Part shown: piece after piece, positions 1-7,613 of the stretch
Position numbering within the stretch: position 1 is the stretch's first letter
Layout: every line of letters begins with the position of its first letter
From: JABMPO01 sp964539785
Lineage (GTDB): Bacteria > Fidelibacterota > Marinisomatia > Marinisomatales > TCS56
Direction of reading: 5' to 3'
NCBI GenBank assembly: GCA_964539785.1
Contig: CAZIJQ010000027.1
Coordinates: 1-33,780 of the forward strand
DNA length: 33,780 nt
Translations under genes and position numbers: made by a program
The notes under the pieces: generated by a model
Told to the model about the DNA's origin: nothing
The model's input: the letters and a program-made list of their open reading frames with translations, nothing else
Database searches by the model: none

Positions 1-1
1 A

Positions 2-76
2 ATCGAAGACTGTGGCCGCTTGAACCATTTTACAGAACTTTTAGGACTTGACCATGTAGGTTTAAAAAATATCTAA
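2..76 (+). CDS. 3' end of an unrecognised gene (partial)
   Basis: Frame 2 is open from the window edge to a TAA at 74-76 and gives 24 residues ending LLGLDHVGLKNI. The composition looks like an ordinary soluble protein, and the reading frame points towards the convergent acr3 gene, which ends at 121. The piece is too short to assign to a family. It could be a chance open frame, since 24 codons is not statistically strong. Confidence 0.4.
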   Translation: MEDCGRLNHFTELLGLDHVGLKNI

Positions 77-120
77 TCAAATAAAAACTGATTTAGCAAT
101 CGAATCCGATATCCAACGTT

Positions 121-1161
121 TTACTCAAAATACTTTTTTTGAAACCTTAACGCCACATTCACCAATCCAATCAACACCGGCACCTCTACCAATGGACCGA
201 TAACAGTAGTGAAAGCCACCGCAGAATTGATCCCGAATACTGCAATTGCTACTGCAATCGCCAGTTCAAAATTGTTACTGGCAGCCGTAAATGAGATAGC
301 AGTTGTCTTGGAATAATCGGCACCAATTTTATGGCCCATCCAGAAGCTGACCAGAAACATGACTACAAAATAGATCAGCAACGGAATGGCAATCCGCACC
401 ACATCCAAGGGAATCTGAACAATAAGATTGCCCTTCAGGCTGAACATCACCACAATTGTGAACAGCAGGGCAACCAGTGTGATCGGGCTAATTTTGGGAA
501 TGAAAGTGCTATGATACCAATCCTTACCCTGGCTTTTGACCAATAGGAAGCGGGTCAGCATCCCGGTGAAAAAGGGGATGCCCAGATAGATGAAAACGCT
601 TTCGGCAATTTGGCCCATGCTCACCTGCACCACACTACCGCTGAGTCCAAACAGTGGTGGCAGAATCGTAATAAATATATAGGCGTATATGCTAAAAAAT
701 AGCACCTGAAAAATACTGTTGAGCGCTACCAGTCCCGCCACATATTCGTTGTCGCCGCGAGCCAGTTCATTCCAGACGATTACCATAGCAATACAGCGCG
801 CCAGGCCGATCATGATCAGACCGGTCATGAAATCCGGGTGATCCCGCAGGAAAACGATTGCCAGCACGAACATCAGAATTGGTCCGATGACCCAGTTCTG
901 CACCAGTGATAACCCCAGCACTCGCCAGTTGCGGAAGACGTCCCCCAGTTCTTCGTAGCGTACCTTCGCCAGCGGTGGGTACATCATCAGGATCAGACCG
1001 ATAGCGATTGGCAAATTAGTAGTACCGACCTGAAAGCGGGCGATAAACTCTTCCACTCCCGGGAAAAGGAAACCGATGGCGACACCGGTAAACATAGCCA
1101 GAAAGATCCACAGCGTCAACCAGCGGTCCAGAAAGGATAATTGTTTAGTGAGTTTTTCCAT
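121..1161 (-). CDS. acr3: ACR3-family arsenite exporter
   Basis: This 346-residue inner-membrane protein has about ten hydrophobic segments and the usual length for ACR3 (bile acid:sodium symporter superfamily) carriers, which export arsenite or antimonite using the proton motive force. The conserved cysteine of the family appears at residue 123 in the run RCIAMVIVWNELARGDNEY, and the conserved glutamate near residue 326 in GPLVEVPVLIG. It is the last gene of a minus-strand cluster that begins with arsR, so induction by arsenite is the natural expectation. It is separated from the thioredoxin-like gene by about 140 bp of repeats, so it may be read through or have its own promoter. No arsenate reductase gene is visible beside it. 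Family identity is secure; substrate is inferred from family and context. Confidence 0.93.
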   Translation of the reverse strand: MEKLTKQLSFLDRWLTLWIFLAMFTGVAIGFLFPGVEEFIARFQVGTTNLPIAIGLILMMYPPLAKVRYEELGDVFRNWRVLGLSLVQNWVIGPILMFVLAIVFLRDHPDFMTGLIMIGLARCIAMVIVWNELARGDNEYVAGLVALNSIFQVLFFSIYAYIFITILPPLFGLSGSVVQVSMGQIAESVFIYLGIPFFTGMLTRFLLVKSQGKDWYHSTFIPKISPITLVALLFTIVVMFSLKGNLIVQIPLDVVRIAIPLLIYFVVMFLVSFWMGHKIGADYSKTTAISFTAASNNFELAIAVAIAVFGINSAVAFTTVIGPLVEVPVLIGLVNVALRFQKKYFE

Positions 1162-1195
1162 ATTTTTTTAAGGATGCCATCCGTTAATAATAATG

Positions 1196-1290
1196 TCATG
1201 CTGAGCCTGCCTGCCAATCGAAGGCATTGCGTAGATTGGTCGAAGCATGAAAAATGTAGTAGGTCACCCTTCGACAAGCTCAGGGTGACC
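1196..1290. repeat. Two palindromic repeat units between thioredoxin-like gene and acr3
   Basis: The first unit has outer arms TCATGCT (1196-1202) and AGCATGA (1244-1250) enclosing CCAATC (1214-1219) and GATTGG (1234-1239). The second is a 9-bp perfect stem GGTCACCCT (1262-1270) / AGGGTGACC (1282-1290) with an 11-nt loop containing TCGACAAGCTC. Both carry variants of a CTTCGACAAGCTCAG core. A T-run follows the second stem only on the plus strand, where no gene enters, so it is not a good terminator for the minus-strand genes. A REP-like dispersed repeat is the better reading. Confidence 0.65.
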
Positions 1291-1300
1291 TTTTTGTGAT

Positions 1301-1546
1301 TTATTCTACCTCCGCCAGAATCCAGCTTTCCAACGTACTTTTCAAAGGCACTTTCCCGCTGCTGATTACCTTACCGTTGATGATCAATCCCGGCGTCATC
1401 AATACACCGAGAGCGGTAATCTGGTTCAGGTTAGTGACTTTATCCACCACTGCATCAATCCCTTTTTCTGCTACAATTTCATTGCACATTTGAGCCAGCT
1501 TATTGCAATTCATGCAACCGGGTCCGGCAACTAAAATACTTAACAT
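1301..1546 (-). CDS. Small thioredoxin-like redox-active disulfide protein
   Basis: At 81 residues this is a minimal thioredoxin fold with the active-site pair C12-M-N-C15 in GPGCMNCNKL and the family's cis-proline region MTPGLIINGKVI. It belongs to the redox-active disulfide protein type often found beside ArsP-like permeases and arsR. It lacks a signal peptide, so it should be cytoplasmic. It begins 13 bp after the permease stop and is almost certainly co-transcribed with it. A role in reducing or shuttling a metalloid or thiol for the permease is plausible but inferred from gene order only. An extra cysteine (C21) lies close to the CxxC. Confidence 0.85.
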   Translation of the reverse strand: MLSILVAGPGCMNCNKLAQMCNEIVAEKGIDAVVDKVTNLNQITALGVLMTPGLIINGKVISSGKVPLKSTLESWILAEVE

Positions 1547-1559
1547 TTCAGCTCCAATT

Positions 1560-2858
1560 TTATATTAATAATCCGAAAATCATTCCGCTGATGGTTGCCA
1601 TTACCACCACCAGCGATACAAATACAATCGTTTTTTCTGTGCCCATTACGCTGCGTATTACCAACATATTCGGCAGGGATAAGGCCGGTCCTGCCAGCAA
1701 CAGTGCCAGTGCCGGTCCCTGCCCCATTCCACTGCTAATTAACCCTTGCAGGATCGGTACTTCGGTCAGGGTGGCAAAATACATGAAGGCTCCCACTACA
1801 GCCGCGAAAAAATTAGCTGCCAGTGAATTACCGCCAACCAGACCGGCTACCCAATCGTCTGGAATAATCCCCCGACCACCCTCCGGCGTGCCCAAAAGAA
1901 AACCCGCTACCAGCACCCCGGCAGCCAGCAATGGTAAAATCTGTTTGGTAAAACCCCAGGTTGAGTCCAACCACTCCTGTGATTCACCCGGCGTGGTCAG
2001 GAGTAATAGCACCAGTACAACCAAGCCAGTCAAAAATGGAACCAGTGGTTGCAAGGGGAATACCCAACTGACAATTGCCACCAGGACAATCCCCGCCATA
2101 ACGCGGTAGCGATTTAAGCCAATTATATAAACCAGTGATAGCGATAATGCCAATCCTGCCAGACTCACCAGCTTCCATTTGATCGACCAGATTGATGCCC
2201 AGATTCCAATCATTTTTTGCGGTGCTGCCCAAGTGGCAAAAATCAGGATGAACACCAGAATTAAAAAATGGGTCGCTGTCTGCCAGAGTGGACGCGTGAC
2301 GGCCATTTCCGGGATCTGCAGATCAGCGGCTTTTTCCGCTTCTTCCCGGCGATAGATGAATTGCATGATCAATCCGATCACAATACTGAACAGGACAGCG
2401 CCGATGATGCGGGCCACCCCCAGTTTGAAGCCCAGAATCCGGGCGGTCAGAATCATAGCCAGAATATTTACAGCAGGTCCGGAATACAGGAAAGCCACTG
2501 CCGGACCGATACCGGCGCCCCGCTTATAAATACTGGAAAAAAGGGGCAGAATCGTGCAGGAACAGACCGCCAGTACCGATCCGGATATGGAGGCAATCAG
2601 GTAGGCCAGCCATTTTTTAGCAGCAGCACCAAAATATTTGATCACCGCTCCCTGGCTGATAAATACTGCAATTACACCGGCAATAAAAAAGGCTGGTATC
2701 AGACATAACAGCACATGCTCGCGGGCGTACCACTTGGCCAGAGATAATGAGGCTGTCACCGCTTCTGCCAGTAGGTCCCCCTCCACAGGCAAAAAATAGA
2801 ATAGAATAAAACCACCAATAATCCAGACCAGATATTTAATTTCTTCGCGCCAATTCAT
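1560..2858 (-). CDS. ArsP-type (PF03773-like) membrane permease
   Basis: The 432-residue product has eight or more membrane segments and the hallmark motif CSCTILPLFSSIYKRGAG followed by AFLYSGPAVNIL, which marks the permease family that includes ArsP and related metal or organoarsenical exporters. A second copy of the motif logic occurs in the C-terminal half (LTEVPILQGL, LLAGPALSLPNMLV), as expected for an inverted-repeat carrier. The ATG at 2858 is chosen because the arsR stop TGA is at 2860-2862, two bases upstream; a longer open frame to 2912 would overlap arsR by over 50 bp. The substrate cannot be read from sequence; trivalent arsenicals are the contextual guess, and copper or zinc efflux is an alternative for this family. 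Confidence 0.86.
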   Translation of the reverse strand: MNWREEIKYLVWIIGGFILFYFLPVEGDLLAEAVTASLSLAKWYAREHVLLCLIPAFFIAGVIAVFISQGAVIKYFGAAAKKWLAYLIASISGSVLAVCSCTILPLFSSIYKRGAGIGPAVAFLYSGPAVNILAMILTARILGFKLGVARIIGAVLFSIVIGLIMQFIYRREEAEKAADLQIPEMAVTRPLWQTATHFLILVFILIFATWAAPQKMIGIWASIWSIKWKLVSLAGLALSLSLVYIIGLNRYRVMAGIVLVAIVSWVFPLQPLVPFLTGLVVLVLLLLTTPGESQEWLDSTWGFTKQILPLLAAGVLVAGFLLGTPEGGRGIIPDDWVAGLVGGNSLAANFFAAVVGAFMYFATLTEVPILQGLISSGMGQGPALALLLAGPALSLPNMLVIRSVMGTEKTIVFVSLVVVMATISGMIFGLLI

Positions 2859-2859
2859 A

Positions 2860-3204
2860 TCAGCTTGCACAAAGAATATTGCGATCGACCTCACCAGCCT
2901 TTTGTTGATCACTTTTGATAATTTTATCTTCCGGCAGCCATTCGGCCATCAGATTCAATAACTGCCGGACCCGTTCATCATCTGCTCCAGCCTGCAGGTG
3001 GTAGTTAACCCATTTGCCTTCCTTGATGTCGCCAATCAATTCGGTATCCCGCAACAATGACAAGTGTTTTGATACAGTCGATGGGGCAAGTCCTAAAATC
3101 TCGGTGATTTCGCAAACACAGAGCGGCCGGACTTCCAGCATTTTCAATATCCGGATCCGATTAGTATCGGATAGAGCTTTAAATAATTTGATTTCCGTTC
3201 GCAT
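2860..3204 (-). CDS. arsR: ArsR-family metalloid-sensing repressor
   Basis: This 114-residue winged-helix protein contains the alpha-3 sensing motif LCVCEITEIL, matching the ELCVCDL arsenite site of classical ArsR proteins, followed by the recognition helix STVSKHLSLLRD and the wing GKWVNYHL. A third cysteine lies near the C-terminus (ILCAS). It is the first gene of the minus-strand cluster, and its stop lies two bases from the permease ATG, so translation is probably coupled. A dyad in its leader (3220-3239) is the likely autoregulatory operator. Arsenite or antimonite is expected to release it from DNA; that follows from the CVC motif and from the acr3 gene downstream. Confidence 0.92.
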   Translation of the reverse strand: MRTEIKLFKALSDTNRIRILKMLEVRPLCVCEITEILGLAPSTVSKHLSLLRDTELIGDIKEGKWVNYHLQAGADDERVRQLLNLMAEWLPEDKIIKSDQQKAGEVDRNILCAS

Positions 3205-3219
3205 AATTAATAATTCTTC

Positions 3220-3239
3220 ATTTCGTTATATGGCGAAAT
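3220..3239. promoter_or_regulatory. Putative ArsR operator
   Basis: ATTTCG (3220-3225) and CGAAAT (3234-3239) form a perfect 6-bp inverted repeat with an 8-bp spacer, 16 bp upstream of the arsR ATG. Position and form fit an ArsR-type operator overlapping the promoter. No clear -35/-10 boxes could be assigned. Confidence 0.5.
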
Positions 3240-3360
3240 ATATAAACAAGATTTCATTCAAGCCAATAATAACTATCCAGATCGTTAAACAAGACCTGAC
3301 CGGTTGATCCAAAACGTAGGGCTATCACTTCCTGTTCCACCACACCCCACTTTGCGGAAT

Positions 3361-3387
3361 GATGCCATCCCTTCGAGGGATGACATC
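3361..3387. repeat. REP-like palindrome (GATGCCATCCCT family)
   Basis: GATGCCATCCCT (3361-3372) pairs with AGGGATGACATC (3376-3387), 11 of 12 positions, around a TCG loop. The same family occurs at 30344-30372 and as a collapsed half at 1172-1182. It sits between the divergent arsR and Rrf2 genes, where a terminator would have no obvious use. Confidence 0.6.
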
Positions 3388-3412
3388 AATTTACAATATA
3401 ATATTTATAAAC

Positions 3413-3429
3413 TGGACTCAGTTTGTCCA
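3413..3429. promoter_or_regulatory. Candidate Rrf2 operator upstream of the ACIII operon
   Basis: TGGACTCAGTTTGTCCA is a dyad with arms TGGAC/GTCCA, 93 bp upstream of the Rrf2 start codon. The reverse complement of a site at 20185-20201, upstream of the cbb3 operon, reads TGGACTAAATTTGTCCA and matches it at 15 of 17 positions. Size and spacing suit an Rrf2-family dimer. The rest of the 3205-3522 gap holds only the ArsR operator and a REP-like palindrome. Confidence 0.55.
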
Positions 3430-3522
3430 CTTTTCTCTTGATCATTATTTTTAACCGTTTTATTATCGCGGCAGGTATTCTTTCATTAACCATCAAATTG
3501 ATCGTAAAAATAAATATTATTT

Positions 3523-3963
3523 ATGCTTGGTATCAGTAAAGCAGCCGATTATTCTATCCTGGTAGTGGGTTTTTTAGCCGGTCGGAACGATAACGCCGTA
3601 TATACCAAAGATGACCTGGCTTCAGCTCTCAACCTGCCTGCTGAATTCCTTTCCAAAGTTCTACAGAAATTGGTAAAAGCGGAAATCGTAGCGTCAGTCA
3701 AAGGCATCCATGGTGGGTATCGTCTATTGAAAACACCAGCCGAAATAACTCTCAGGGAAGTGATCGAAGTTATTGAAGGTCCATCACATATGGTCAGTTG
3801 CCTTGAAGATAATTTTAAAGATTGTGGCCGGCAGCAAATTTGTCAGCCTATTATTGAGAAATTGCGGGCTGTAGAAAACCAGGTCACGGCGATTCTTGAA
3901 AAGATTAATTTTACCGAACTAATACCGTATATTCCGTCCAAGGATAGCAAGGGGAATAAATAG
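3523..3963 (+). CDS. Rrf2-family Fe-S transcription regulator
   Basis: The 146-residue protein has the Rrf2 winged helix (about residues 5-70, including EFLSKVLQKLVKAEIV and GIHGGYRL) followed by the dimerisation helix and three cysteines at 93, 101 and 107, spaced C-x7-C-x5-C. This is close to the C92/C98/C104 arrangement that holds the [2Fe-2S] cluster in IscR, so a redox, oxygen, iron or NO sensor is likely. Its stop is two bases before the actA start, so it is the first gene of the ACIII operon. No strong Shine-Dalgarno sequence precedes the ATG. A dyad in its own leader, repeated before the cbb3 operon, points to autoregulation plus control of the oxidase. The exact signal cannot be read from sequence. 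Confidence 0.88.
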   Translation: MLGISKAADYSILVVGFLAGRNDNAVYTKDDLASALNLPAEFLSKVLQKLVKAEIVASVKGIHGGYRLLKTPAEITLREVIEVIEGPSHMVSCLEDNFKDCGRQQICQPIIEKLRAVENQVTAILEKINFTELIPYIPSKDSKGNK

Positions 3964-3965
3964 AA

Positions 3966-4613
3966 TTGGCACAGATTTTTCCAAAATGGACAAATAAACT
4001 GCCGTTCATTTTAGCGATTGGTACGCCGTTTATATTAATCTGTATTATTTTTCTAATCTGGTGGTTTGGTTCACCTAAATATACTGATGTAGGCTACCAA
4101 CCCAAGCAGCCGGTGCCCTACAGCCATAAGCTACATGCCGGGGATCTGAGCATTGATTGTCGTTATTGCCACACCACTGTAGAAACTGCCGCCATCGCTA
4201 GTCTGCCGCCCACCCAAACCTGCATGAACTGCCATCAATTAATCCTGCCGGAAAGTAAAAAATTATTACCGATCCGTGAAAGCTGGTCCACCGGTAAACC
4301 ATTGGAGTGGGTGCGTGTGCACAAAATACCGGATTATGCTTATTTCAACCATTCCGCTCATATAAATGCCGGCGTTGGTTGTGCCAGTTGCCATGGCAAC
4401 GTTGCGGAAATGAAAGTGGTGAAATTGGTGGAACCATTAAGTATGGGCTGGTGTATCGACTGCCATCGTAATCCCGACCAACACTTGCGGCCATTGTCGG
4501 AAGTAACCAATATGAAATGGACACCGCCTGTTAACCAAATTGAGCTGGCCCATCAGTACAAAATCGAACGAAGTATTCAACCATCAGAGGACTGCTCTGC
4601 CTGCCACCGATGA
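3966..4613 (+). CDS. actA: ACIII pentaheme cytochrome c subunit ActA
   Basis: The 215-residue protein starts with an uncleaved-looking membrane anchor (about residues 13-34) and then carries five CxxCH haem sites at 65-69, 86-90, 139-143, 163-167 and 210-214. This is the pattern of ActA, the periplasmic pentaheme subunit of alternative complex III, which passes electrons from the quinol-oxidising core towards a soluble or bound cytochrome c. The start is a TTG at 3966, with AAGGGG about ten bases upstream and no better in-frame ATG nearby. Its final TGA overlaps the actB ATG in an ATGA junction, so translation is coupled. The last haem site lies almost at the C-terminus. Confidence 0.93.
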   Translation: MAQIFPKWTNKLPFILAIGTPFILICIIFLIWWFGSPKYTDVGYQPKQPVPYSHKLHAGDLSIDCRYCHTTVETAAIASLPPTQTCMNCHQLILPESKKLLPIRESWSTGKPLEWVRVHKIPDYAYFNHSAHINAGVGCASCHGNVAEMKVVKLVEPLSMGWCIDCHRNPDQHLRPLSEVTNMKWTPPVNQIELAHQYKIERSIQPSEDCSACHR

Positions 4614-7612
4614 AAAATTTGACTAAGCAAACCGGGAAAACTTACTGGCACAGCCTGGACCAATTGGCCAATTCAGACGAATTCAAGCAGATTGTAGAGC
4701 GGGAATTCCCGGAAGGTGCCTCCGAGTTGAATGATCCGGTTTCAAGACGAACATTTTTGTCGCTAATGGGAGCTTCGGTTGCCCTGGCCGGTTTGGCTGG
4801 TTGCCGACGGCCAGTGGAAAAAATTATACCCTACGTGATTGGTCAGGAGAACCTCGTCCCAGGTATACCAAAATTCTACGCCACTACCATGCCCTTGGGC
4901 TTGGAAAACATCGGTGTACTGGTGGAAAACCACGAAGGTCGGCCAACTAAATTAGAAGGTAACCCAACCCATCCGGCCTCACTGGGTGCCGCCAATTCAT
5001 TCGTCCAATCAGCGATCCTCGATCTATACGATCCGGACCGGTCGCAATCCGTGTTAAAAAATGGTACCGCCAGCAACTGGGATAATTTTAGCGCCCATTG
5101 GCGTGATACTTATTCTGATTTCACGGATAGCCAGGGCGAAGGTCTCGCAATCCTTTCCGAAGCGTTTGCGTCACCCACTCTGGCCCGCCTCAAAGCCGAT
5201 TTTATCCGGCAATTCCCCAAAGCCCGCTGGGTCACCTGGGAACCGATTTCAGACGAAAAATTTTACAACGGTGTCAAGGCTGCCACCGGTAAAATTTACC
5301 AACCCCATTTCCAGCTGAATGAAGCACAGGTGATACTGGCCCTGGATAGCGATTTCCTGCACACAGAAACTGGTGCAATCGCCAACACCAAAGGTTTCGC
5401 GGAAGGCCGCCGCGTTGAGTCAGAAAATGATTCCATGAATCGCCTGTACGTGGTGGAGCCCGGCTTCACCGTTACTGGTGGCATGGCCGATCATCGTCTG
5501 AACCTTCCAGCTTCACAGGTACCTGCTTTTACTTTAGCCCTGGCGCACGAACTGCAAAATCTGGGATTGGTGCTACCGGCTGGAATCGAGTTACCGGTTA
5601 CCGAATTCACCACCGATCGCGAGTGGATCAAAGCGGTCGCTAAAGATTTGTTGGCCCACTCCGGCGGGAACCTGATCGTGGCTGGACGGCGCCAACCGGC
5701 TCAGGTCCACGCCCTGGTTCTGCTGTTGAATTCAGCTTTGGGAAATACCGGTAAGACCATCGATTATTGCCAATTGAAGGATTCTGAATTACCGTCAACA
5801 CCAGCCCTGACAAGTTTTGTGATTGATATGAAGGCCGGTGAAATTGATTATCTGGTTATGCTGGGTGGTAATCCGGTTTATAATGCTCCCGCTGATCTGA
5901 ATTTTGCTGCGGCTCTGGGCAAAGTTGCTAATACCGTTCATCTCAGTTCCCATGTGGACGAGACCTCCCAATTGGCGAATTGGCACATTCCCAACACTCA
6001 TTTTCTGGAAGCCTGGGGTGATGCTACTAGTACAGAGGGAACTCGCAGTATTATTCAACCTCAGATCGAACCCCTGTTCGGCGCGATTAGCGCTGTGGAA
6101 TTATTGAGCCTGCTTGCCAGCGGCAAAAAAAATAACGGCTACGATGAAGTACAAAAGACCTGGCGAACAATTCTTCCAAAAGCAAATTTTGACAAATCCT
6201 GGCGGAGGGTTCTGCATGATGGAATTTTAGTTTCAACTGTAAAAAAGACAACACCTCAAATCTCCAGTCGTCGTTTTAATAATGCATTAAATACAAATTT
6301 TAAAAGTACGCCCCCGTCAATCACCAACCTCGAAGTATCCCTGAATGTTTCCAATACCAGTTTCGATGGACGCTTCTCCAATAACGGCTGGTTGCAGGAA
6401 TTGCCGGATCCCATCACCAAACTGACCTGGGATAACGCAGCGGTGATAAATCGTAAAACCGCCGAGGCGTTGAAAGTAACCAATTTCGATTTGATCGAAA
6501 TCGCTGTTAATGGTCGCACACTTTTAGCACCGGTCTGGATTATGCCCGGTCAGGCCGATTTCACGATTTCCCTGGCTTTAGGTTATGGGCGCGAAGCGGC
6601 CGGTCGAATTGGTAATGGTGTTGGCGTCAATGCCTATAGACTGCGCACCAGTGACCACCCCTACATTCTTTCCGAAGCAGCAATTACCAAAACTAACGCC
6701 ACTTACGAATTAGCCTGCACCCAGGATCACCATGGTCTTGATCTGGAAAAACTGGCCGCCGATGCCATTCAGGATCGGTTGCCGGTGCTTTATCGGGAAG
6801 CCACATTGGATGAATACCAACAGCATCCCAATTTCGCCAGTGAGGCCGTGGAACATCCACCGCTGAAATCATTGTGGGATGAAAAGGTTTACGACGAAGG
6901 CTATCAGTGGGGCATGTCGATTGATTTGAACACCTGCACCGGCTGCAACGCCTGTTCCATCGCCTGCCAAAGTGAAAATAATATTCCGATTGTTGGTAAA
7001 AAGGAAGTCGCCAATGGCCGCGATATGGCCTGGATACGAATGGACCGCTATTTCAGTGGGCCGGAAGAAAACCCGGAAATGGTCCACCAGCCAGTGGCCT
7101 GTCAGCATTGCGAAAACGCCCCCTGCGAGCAGGTCTGCCCGGTAGCAGCCACCGTACACGATGCCGAGGGTTTGAACGTAATGACCTACAATCGCTGTGT
7201 CGGTACCCGCTATTGCGCCAACAATTGTCCCTACAAAGTACGGCGCTTCAATTTCTTTAATTATACCAAAGATACTCCCGACATCGTCGAGATGGTCATG
7301 AATCCAGATGTAACAGTGCGCTCCCGCGGTGTCATGGAAAAATGTTCGTTCTGCATCCAGCGGATCAGCCTGGCGCGCATAGGTGCAAAAAATGAAAACT
7401 GTGAAATCCGGGACGGTGAAGTGCAATCGGCCTGTCAGCAGAGTTGTCCGGCGGATGCCATCGTCTTTGGTAATATCAATGATCCTGACAGTCGTGTTTC
7501 ACAAGCCAAGCAGCAGAACCGCAATTATGCCCTGCTGGGAGAGTTAAACACTAAACCGCGCCTGACCTACCTGGCCAAATTGCGTAACCCCAATCCGGAC
7601 CTGGTTAGTTGA
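4610..7612 (+). CDS. actB: ACIII iron-sulfur subunit ActB (molybdopterin-oxidoreductase-like/ferredoxin fusion)
   Basis: At 1000 residues this is the standard fused ActB. A twin-arginine-like signal (R46-R47 in SRRTFLSLMGASVALAGLAGC) ends at a lipobox-type cysteine near residue 65, which indicates export and lipid anchoring. A long domain related to molybdopterin oxidoreductases follows (about 70-700); in ACIII this domain is known to lack the cofactor. From about residue 776 come ferredoxin clusters: CTGCNACSIAC, CQHCENAPCEQVC, CVGTRYCANNC, then CSFC and CQQSC. In characterised ACIII complexes these hold three [4Fe-4S] and one [3Fe-4S] cluster that link the quinol site to the haems. The gene overlaps actA and is one base from actC. 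Confidence 0.95.
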   Translation: MKNLTKQTGKTYWHSLDQLANSDEFKQIVEREFPEGASELNDPVSRRTFLSLMGASVALAGLAGCRRPVEKIIPYVIGQENLVPGIPKFYATTMPLGLENIGVLVENHEGRPTKLEGNPTHPASLGAANSFVQSAILDLYDPDRSQSVLKNGTASNWDNFSAHWRDTYSDFTDSQGEGLAILSEAFASPTLARLKADFIRQFPKARWVTWEPISDEKFYNGVKAATGKIYQPHFQLNEAQVILALDSDFLHTETGAIANTKGFAEGRRVESENDSMNRLYVVEPGFTVTGGMADHRLNLPASQVPAFTLALAHELQNLGLVLPAGIELPVTEFTTDREWIKAVAKDLLAHSGGNLIVAGRRQPAQVHALVLLLNSALGNTGKTIDYCQLKDSELPSTPALTSFVIDMKAGEIDYLVMLGGNPVYNAPADLNFAAALGKVANTVHLSSHVDETSQLANWHIPNTHFLEAWGDATSTEGTRSIIQPQIEPLFGAISAVELLSLLASGKKNNGYDEVQKTWRTILPKANFDKSWRRVLHDGILVSTVKKTTPQISSRRFNNALNTNFKSTPPSITNLEVSLNVSNTSFDGRFSNNGWLQELPDPITKLTWDNAAVINRKTAEALKVTNFDLIEIAVNGRTLLAPVWIMPGQADFTISLALGYGREAAGRIGNGVGVNAYRLRTSDHPYILSEAAITKTNATYELACTQDHHGLDLEKLAADAIQDRLPVLYREATLDEYQQHPNFASEAVEHPPLKSLWDEKVYDEGYQWGMSIDLNTCTGCNACSIACQSENNIPIVGKKEVANGRDMAWIRMDRYFSGPEENPEMVHQPVACQHCENAPCEQVCPVAATVHDAEGLNVMTYNRCVGTRYCANNCPYKVRRFNFFNYTKDTPDIVEMVMNPDVTVRSRGVMEKCSFCIQRISLARIGAKNENCEIRDGEVQSACQQSCPADAIVFGNINDPDSRVSQAKQQNRNYALLGELNTKPRLTYLAKLRNPNPDLVS

Positions 7613-7613
7613 G

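Noticed and set aside
1262..1300. Hairpin plus T-run as terminator of the thioredoxin-like gene
   Set aside because: The T-run is on the plus strand; for the minus-strand genes no T-run directly follows the stem, and no plus-strand gene enters it.
1591..2109. 172-residue plus-strand ORF opposite the permease
   Set aside because: Ser/Thr/Pro-rich translation of the strand opposite a hydrophobic gene, a typical shadow.
6869..7426. 185-residue minus-strand ORF inside actB
   Set aside because: It lies wholly antisense to the well-supported ferredoxin domain of ActB and has no family features.
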